64,000 nt of DNA from positions 467,850-531,849 of the forward strand of contig VZRZ01002329.1 of the NCBI GenBank assembly GCA_013398175.1, written 5' to 3'. Source of the stretch: Climacteris rufus. Lineage: Eukaryota > Chordata > Aves > Passeriformes > Climacteridae. The notes under the pieces are model-generated. The model searched no databases and was not told where the DNA came from. It saw only the letters and a program-made list of their open reading frames with translations. This document shows positions 52,401 through 61,400 of the stretch, piece by piece. Each line of letters begins with the position of its first letter. Positions within the stretch are counted from its first letter, which is position 1. The translations under genes and the position numbers were made by a program.

Positions 52401-55400
52401 CTCACGTTGGTTTCCCAGTTGTGTTTGCAGCACTCAGAGCAGCGCCAGGGTCATTACTGATCACACTCCCTGCAAGCACAGCACAACAATCCTCCCCTCC
52501 TGCAAGGTGCTCCTGGCAGTCCTGTTTCCTAGAAACAACTCAGGGAACACAGGGACTTCCAAGAATTTATCAATCTACAGAAGTAGGGGTCAAAATTACT
52601 GTCTGTGGAGAGGGCACCTTCTTGCCACTGTGAGAAACACTAAGAGCCAACAGCAAGAGCTGGGCCCTGCTGATGCAGAGGATGAGCTGGGAGCCTTCAG
52701 CAGCAAAAGCATCCTTTGGAAACAGGCTGGAGGTGGGAAAAAGACACTTGGAAACAAAAGTGAAAAGATGCTCTGATGTGAAGTTTGACTAATATAAATG
52801 AACACAGAGGCCTTGAAAAAGGGTGGCATCTTAAAAACCCACACATAGGAATTATTTAAATAAACTGACATGAGAAAAGTGAAGGGAAAATTGCTATTAT
52901 GAAAAGGGAGGTCTTCATTTTGAAATAAGACCTCCTTGAGATAAAGGTTTAATCTCTTATAATCCAGAATTGCCTTTACTCCTCCGTTGTTTTTTTCAGA
53001 AAGCCAGTTGTTGAATATTAATTTCTCTGTAATAGCAGACTAAGTATGACCAGATTTCAACAGTGAAAGACCTAAAGGAATAATTAAGGAACAATGGCTC
53101 CTTACATTACAATGAAACAATTACACATGCTACAACTGAATTAATAAAATCTGACACACCAGAGCTGTTTGCTGGTGCAGGGGGCACAAAGGGAAATTAT
53201 TCCATCAGGTTTCCCATTCTCCAGTTGCTGGAGTTGGCACTGTGGGGCACAGTGGGTTCTCTCACCTGTGCAGGTACGGGGCCCCACCAGTGAAGAACTG
53301 ATGGGTAACAGCCACTTCAGCAACAGGAGCTCTTGTCCCACTCAAATGTAAGACAAAAGTCTTCAAGGCCAGGCTGGATGGGGCTTAGAGCAACCTGGTC
53401 CAGTACAAAGTGTCCCTGCACTTTCCAGGGGGTAGAATGAGATGGGATTTAAGGTCTTTTCCAACCCAAAACAATCTGGGCTTCTAAGACACAACAGAAA
53501 TGGGACCTGCAGCTGCTAATATTTCATTTATAAAAATGCCTGATGGGACCAATTGTCCTGATTTGGCATGAAGCCACTACAACCAATAAGAAACTGAAAG
53601 CTGGAGGAGAGAATCTGAATCCTTAAAAAAGAATTTTCAAGGTACAGGTTTCTTCCTAAGCCACATTACTTTTCTTCCTTGGATAAATTTAAGTGCCAGA
53701 AGGTTTTATCCAAGTAATATTCCAGTCACCCTAAACATCAGAACTAAGACATTCTTTTAAACCACATGAAAATTGTAGTTACAAATAAATCATGGTTATT
53801 TGTTAATTTTACAAAAATTGGATGTTGAAATCATCCTTTAAGAGAACTTTGAATATCTTTACTATGTATTAAAATACAAAAGCCAATGAAATAGAAATAA
53901 ACCCCATAGTTCTTTCAGGCAGGATGTAATAAATCATATACTGCTTCCAAACAGTAGCCATCCAAAGCCCCTCTTTTTCCCTTATAAAAAATAACCACAG
54001 AATAGCAAATCTCAGCCCTGTGAACTGAGTCCAGCAGTTTGGGATACCACAAGCAGTATCTTATCTTTACAACCTCTCCCATTTACTATGTTTAGCTGAG
54101 GTGCTGCAGCTGCCAATAAGTGCACAGAAAAAGCTGTAGGACAGAAGAGATCATTCAAGTTGAAATAAGCCAGGACTCTCAGGCAGCACAGGATACAGTC
54201 CAACTCCTCCAGGAAGACACAAGACATCATCACAGATTTCACATTCATGCTCTTGGCAAGACTTCAGGTACTCAAAAGTGCCTTTCTGTATTTTGTGCCA
54301 ATTTCAGCTCATATATGATTTCAAGGAAGCCCCAGAGACGGTGCTATGCCACAACTTCAAAGCAAAAATAGATCAATTAATGTATTTTAATTGTCATATA
54401 TCGATATTAGAAAATAATTACCACCTCATTGCAAGTTAAGCAACATTTCTAATCTAAAGAGTTTATCCATGCTGTTAGCTACTGAGTCAAGCACCGTGTA
54501 ATGAATTGGTACTAGCAAAGCATGTTCATTAACCAGAATATTTGTACCCCTGTTTTAATTAATCTGTAATCTCTGCAATTCACAATTAGTAGGCAATAGA
54601 AATACCACCAAATATACCCCAATCCATGACTGATAACCTATATCCTCACTTGAAAACTTGTTTTCTCAGGAAAGCAGTAATTTTAAAAAAATGTTTAACC
54701 TACCCTGAATTCAGAAGACCTTAAGCACAGACCTAAACTGTTTTTTTTGTTTACTGTGGTTGTTTCCTATTTTAGTCAGGTCATTAGGGCTCAATTATGT
54801 ACTCATTAACTCCTTTCACTAACTTCAGCTCAAGCAGGAATGCACATTTTAAGTTAAATGGCAACTTATACTACAAGTAGCTTATTTTTAAAACAACTTT
54901 GCAGCACCATAAATCTCAGTATCAACACTGGTTTTAAACAACAGAAATATATATACACAATACTATATATAAAACACTTGAAAATGTGTTTTTCAAGTAA
55001 AAACAGAAGAAAACGTCCACTAAAAACCCACTTGTATCTCCTAAAATAGATAGCACAGTGCTGTATTTATATATAATTTATTATTTCTCTTTCATTTCAC
55101 TGTATGAAACCCTTTCAATGCCTACAAGAAAATCAGTATTTACCCCTGGGAGGTTAGCAGGGCAAAGCTGAACTTCACCACCACACCACAGTACCTGAGA
55201 AAAATAACAGTGGGAGGACCTCGAGTGGTGGCAAAGGGGCACTGCTGCCACTGAAAACATCTCAAACCAGCCCTGTCCCAGTCTGCCTTCCCAGCAAAAA
55301 CAGCTTTGTACTGGGGTTTGTCCTTTGCAACAGCTTTAGTGTGGACTAAGAGACTGGACAAGTGCTCTGGTTTGGAGCAACAGACTCAACACCCACCAGA

Positions 55401-58400
55401 GAATGGAAACCTGAAGTGCATGACTGGAACAATCCTCCAGTTACATTTTATCCAAAACATAACCCACTTTATTCCCACAGTGTACTGAAGGAAACATCAC
55501 AATATTGTTGGGAAAAGCTCCAAAGCAGATCTTTTATATTCAAGGAATAAAAGGTGATGATGAAAGTGCTCAACAAATCTATATGAGCAAAAATATAAAG
55601 CTAACCTTAATATAGCAGATTTTTAAACTGTATCTTGCATTTTTACATATGATATCTGGTGCAACAGATAGCCATGAGAAACCTGCAAGGAACAGGTGCA
55701 GCAGTGCAGGAGAGAAGGAAGACAGCCAGCTCATGAGAAGAAAAGAGCTGACAGGGTGTTCAGGAGACAGAGGGAACAGGGAAGTTACATGGTTTGGAAT
55801 CCAGGCTGTAAATGACATAAGACTTAACATATAACTGGAAATTTCCCTTAAGAGGCACAAGAAGGCTAAATACTCTGATTTATTCTCTCATTATTATAGA
55901 TAGATTTGGAGACAGAAACAAGACTTTCCTCACAAAACCCTTACAATCTTTTTTTCCTGGTAAATTTTTCACACTTAAGACTCTGCCCGACATAAAGTAG
56001 TTAATGTTAGGAGTGTAAATTAAGCACACTGTTGCCTAAGAACAGCAAAATCTCTTCAAGAACACTTAAGACCAGAAAGGTTCTACTACATCATTATCCA
56101 AGTTCACTGATCCAGCTTGTCTCAGGGTTCCTATCTCAATTCAACAGCAGAGAAATATTACTGCTCTAAAAACTGAAGGATCAATATTCTCCATTTTTAA
56201 CCAAAAGCTTTGCAGTAACACAAGAACCACTTTGTTCTTAAATCAGTGTAAAAGTATAGTCTGTGAGCACCAGGAGAGAAAGAAGTGCTCCCTTCTCCCT
56301 TCCACAATAAAACAGTTTAAAAATTTTTTTTAAGTCATTAGAATTTTTAGAAACTTCAACATACTTGCTTGACTACTTGTAGCTGCTCTGTTAACTGTTT
56401 CTGTAAGTTCACAGATTCAGACAATTCTTCCTGTTAAAAAAAGAAAAGAAATAATAATTAAATCTGAAAGAGAAAGAGTTTTTATTCCTAAAACAATTAG
56501 CTCTTTCAAAATTACAGGTAGCAATATTTAAATTCTGTCAACAGCTTTAATAAAACCTGTGATAAAACCATCTCTAAAAGCTAACTTTTCTGTGAGTTTA
56601 TGGATACTGTTTAAGTTTCTTGAGTATTTTAGGATTGTTTACTGAACAATTCTGGGATATGTGTAAAAGAGTGTAAGAAATCAGGCAATTATAGATTGAT
56701 AATTCCCAGGTTTTGGCAGCAGCAATTTAGGCACTCGTGGTCAGTATTCACTGTGTTCAGTGTAAATGGGCTTTTTTCATTTCAGTACAAAGATTTCAGA
56801 AGAAGAATCCTCATGCAGAGAACAAAGAACAGATCTTTGGCCATATCAACCCAATATTTCTGTAATTTATAGCAAGATTTCTTTTGGAGCAAGAGGAAAT
56901 TTCTATAATTGTCTTTATCCCAAGCTCAATTTTCCTGTCCAAGAACCAGAATTATGTATGCTGAATACAGAACTTTTCATCTTTTGGTTTGTTAAAAAAA
57001 AATGGGGACCATGGGACTGTGGTTGCAACCTGGAGTATTAAGAAACAGTAAATGTATTTTCTGCTTTAGGTCTTAGGGATTTTGTAATGTCTGGGAAAAT
57101 ATGTATTAATTTTGAACACAGATTAATTTATCCTGCAGTTCTGATTCCTTTCAGAAGTACCAGCACACGCTCAGACTCTGCAGTTACTAGGATCACACAT
57201 TTTTAAATAAAATTGCCATGCAAATCAGTCATTTCTCCAAATTCACTTTGTGAAATGTCTGCTTAGCCTCATTTCTCTGTGGACCAGATTAAAAAATGTG
57301 TTAGTATTCAGTAAAACAGCCAAAATTCATGTGTCCAGCAATACCTTGCAAGCAGTCTTCAAACACGATTAGGACTGTTTGCTCTGCCATAATCTATGAA
57401 AAATTGCACATGAAATTCAAAAGAGCACTAAATTACTATATACACTCAAAAAAAATTAGTCTCTTGAATAATTAAAAGCAAATAAAAATTGCTACCTTTA
57501 ATTTACTAATTTCCTTTAAAGCTTCATTTCTTTCTTTCTTAAGTATTTCCACATCATCCTGCAAAGAATCACGTTACAAACTGTGAGTATATAAATACAA
57601 GAAGTTAGAATGTATTGCTAACTGTCTTCCATAATCTTTAACATCTTAGATTAAAAGGTTTTGTTGATAAAATGAGAAGAAAATCCTAGTTTTAAGGTAA
57701 TTTAAAACTCTGAAAATGCTAAAAATATATAAGAAAATTTTGACCAACTTATCTTCCAAGGGAACTGCTATTTTTCCTTTTAGAATGGATTAGTAAAAGT
57801 GTTTTAATTTAAAAGTACCAAGAATACATCACTATTTTAATATTTTAAATAAGACATCATTTAATTTACTAATATGCTAAAAATGCTCTTTTTAAAAGTC
57901 ACCTATAGAATAAAATTATTTTCACTGTAGCAGAAGTTCAAACCACTAGGCCCACTAATTGTTATCACTCACACAGGTTGTAGCAACACAAATTTCATTA
58001 ATAAACCTCAGTAAATCACTGTTGTCCAGACTTACAGCAAACCACAGTGTAATTACATTAATTGCTTTCTGGAAATTAGGCTGCTGAAGAAAGTTTCACA
58101 GAAACTAAGTTGTCTTAAAGAACCCCACGATATGGAGCTGTTTGAGACATCTGCCCAAGATCCGGAGTAGTTTTACACACAATAAACCCTCTAATAATCT
58201 CCTCCCAACAGTTCAAACACTGTCCAGGCACATATTTTACCTGTGAGTTTTGTAAGCTGGCAACTTCACTGACCCCAAAGGCTGCAGATTTGTGGCCATC
58301 ATCTGCTGCATTTGATTGCACAGACAACAGATTCCTTGAAACTTCAACGAAATCTGGGAAAAAAAAACAGTTCAGGTTTTGTTGCTGTAGCCCACAAATT

Positions 58401-61400
58401 CATTTTAGTAGCAGATCCCTGAAGCAACAGAACTACCAACATCACATTGAACAGCCACTCTTTGATAAATCCTAAGATTTCTAAAGGAAAGTATGAAAAT
58501 CAGACAGAGCTCTCAGAAGAGAAGCTGCTGGTAAAGCTGGTAAGAATAAAAATGCCCAAAACACTTCTTGGGATGAAATATCCCCAAATAGGAGAAAAGC
58601 AAACAAAGGTGGTATGAAGTTCACCTTCACAGCACCTGAGATATTCTACATTTGGCAGATGTCTGTGAAAAATGAAATAAATCTGCACACCAGGTATATA
58701 CCTGCCCTTCCCAATGAATTGCCCTTACTAAAGGAGACAGGAAAAAGGAAAAATTTTGTGGTAGCTCAGAACTCATGGTTTCATTTTCAGGTCCTTTAAA
58801 ACCCTGATAGAGACTTGGTAAAATTGATGTCGACCAAGTTGAGTTTTAAGCACAAACACTACCTCAGTCACAATCTACCTGGCTTGGATTACCCATCTAG
58901 TTTGAACTAAAAAAAATATGCTACACTATGAAAGAAAAATGGGAATATAAAGGTCAGTTAGTTTAGTCCACATAAAATCTGATGGAAGATCCAGTATCTT
59001 TCTCAACGAGATATTGAAAATCCAGGGTCTTTTTGGATGGTTAAGTACAAAATATTATTTTTCACGCACTAGTGTTTGATGCCATTTTTCATAAACTTTA
59101 GGGAAAGTGAAATTTCCTTCAGTTTTAGCATCAGAACTATCATGTCTCACAGTTTCTGAAAAATATTTTTAAGTTGTCAGTGTCATCAACCAAAATTGTC
59201 ATAACCAACAGAAGCAACTCATTCCCATCAGAGTTAGGTTTAGCTGGAAGAATTGTGATGGTCTCCCTGCAAATCTGTTTCTAGATGAAATAGTTGAAAT
59301 GTTCTTGCTTCCCACATACTAAAGTTAAGTAATCCATCAGTTTAGCTGCTTCAAGAAGTCTCTTTAACCATCAAAACTCTCCCAAGTAATTCTGGGAAAA
59401 ATTACAGTTTGCTATTGTCAAGACAAAAAATTTAGGATTTTGTAAGCACAAAAGAAAACCTTCCCAAGGCTGCTCTTAATTAGATAAATTTGAGATTTGC
59501 ATTCCCATTGCTTAGTTTCAGAATTTCAAGCTTATTTTCATACAGTAAAATAAGGTTTTTGCCTCCAATTATAATTTTATTTGCAGCAGCAACCCAATAC
59601 TGACAAAAATATATTAATGGTTATTATCTATCATTTCTGTATGCCTACTTTTCATTATTTTCTATGGTAATTAACAAATTATTACCTCCAAAGGACACTG
59701 TTCCTTTAGAATCTTTCTGAAGTTGCTGCCTTAGGGCTTGCTGCTGTTCATCTGTGAGCTGAATCCCAAGATAATTCAGTGCCTGGAAGGAAAAAAACTT
59801 ATTTTGGAGTGAAAAAAGAAAGGACTAGGGATAATGACTGCAGGGACATGGGGGAGTAATTAAAGAGCTGTACTTCAAAGAGCCTTTGTATCCTAGTACA
59901 CTCTCACTGACAACACTTTTATTCCAGAGCCACTCTGTGACTTTTCCTTCTAATTGAGAGATGTTCAGATTTTATTTAACCTTGAATACAGATGAGTGTA
60001 ATAAGCAAAACCCTTTGTCCTTAATAACTGCCTTAAAAATCCTGAGGGATGTTCTGATTCCCAGAAGAGTTAATCAGTAATTAGATTAACAAAAACAGTA
60101 ATTTGCCCAATATATAAAATGAAATATTGGCCTGCAACATGAAAGAACTATTCAAATAGAAAATTTCATGTGTAATTTATACCTTAAAGTTTGTCAGCCT
60201 AAAAACATTGTCCAGATGTTTTACCTGAATCATGAAGGGGGAGGAAGGAAAACTCAAAAGATTTTAAGTATTTACCCTCTCCAGCTTTTCTGTTTTGAGA
60301 CGAATACTCGAGTTCCTTCCTTGAGGCTCATAATCATCAGCCTGGCTGGGGGCAAGAACTAGGAAATGAGAAAATAAAGTAATAATGATGTACTTGTAAC
60401 TATTGATTTGACAAATTTGTTCTGAAGCTCTGCTCATCAAGAGGATGCCAGCTCAATACCCACTTGCCAAAAATACATGTTAATACTTAGATTGACTTAT
60501 TTTTTTAAAGGACATAATTGTAATCAACAAAAATTATGGGTATCAATCACTTACACTATTTTTTCACAGAAAAAAGTGACAAGTAGCAAATTAACAGAAA
60601 ATAACCAGGAATAACTTTGAGTGATCTATCAAGCATATGGCTTATCCTTGTGGTATTTTCTCTTCTCTCAGAGATACACAGTTACTCAGGAAACAGAAGG
60701 GGAAACACACTTGTGAATTCCAGGAGAGACCTCCAAGACACACCCTGGCATAAGTGACGGTTCCCAAAAGCATATGGAGTGATCTAGAAAACACTGTGGA
60801 GAGAGAGGGAATGACCTGTTGCCAACCACAGGCTGTGTGGAGAGAACTCAGGCTGAATTCCCCAGGCTCCTCAGTATTTTTTCCTGGGAAGGAACTCTTT
60901 TCCAAGAACTCCTGTCCATTAGGCCAGCTTCCATCATCCCCTTCTATCCTTACAGTCAGAAATATAAGTTTGAATGATTTTTTGTTTTTTAATGTACCTC
61001 TCTGGATTTTAGAAGTATGCAAATAGAAAGAATTCATTGTTTGCATTCATTATTTATAAATATAATCTAGATCTTAATGCATAGTTTTATTAATGGATTA
61101 AAAACCAAAATCAGCCTTTGACAATTCAAGGATCTTGCAGTTTGAGATTCTCTCTAAAGGAACAGAAGGAATCACAGAGAATTCTTTTTTTAAAAATTTT
61201 TTTAGTTTCACAGCGTATCTGTTTCCAAGCTCAAAGTAATTTACATTCTCTTTACATGCCAAAAGCATAAACCAAAACATCTTGAAAATCTCTGACACTA
61301 ACACCTCTCACATGCTATATTAAATTCTGAAGACAGTGGGCTAGAACCTTGGTGGAATTGGCACAACTTCCCTTCAGCTCAGAAGGAAAAAGCCTCGTGT

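Larger units (their letters stand above)
50647..56364 (-). other. STXBP4: STXBP4 intron between exons g and h (5.7 kb)
   Basis: Phase-0 intron containing a CR1 fragment and a 22-base tandem duplication. Open frames at 52,327-52,776 show no recognised family. Confidence 0.9.

Noticed and set aside
52327..52776. 149-codon plus-strand open frame inside an STXBP4 intron
   Set aside because: Overlapping open frames on both strands, no known motif, opposite orientation to the host gene.
60642..61046. 134-codon minus-strand frame as an extra STXBP4 exon
   Set aside because: The flanking exons b and c already join in frame and match the expected order; no suitable splice sites noted and no similarity to STXBP4.
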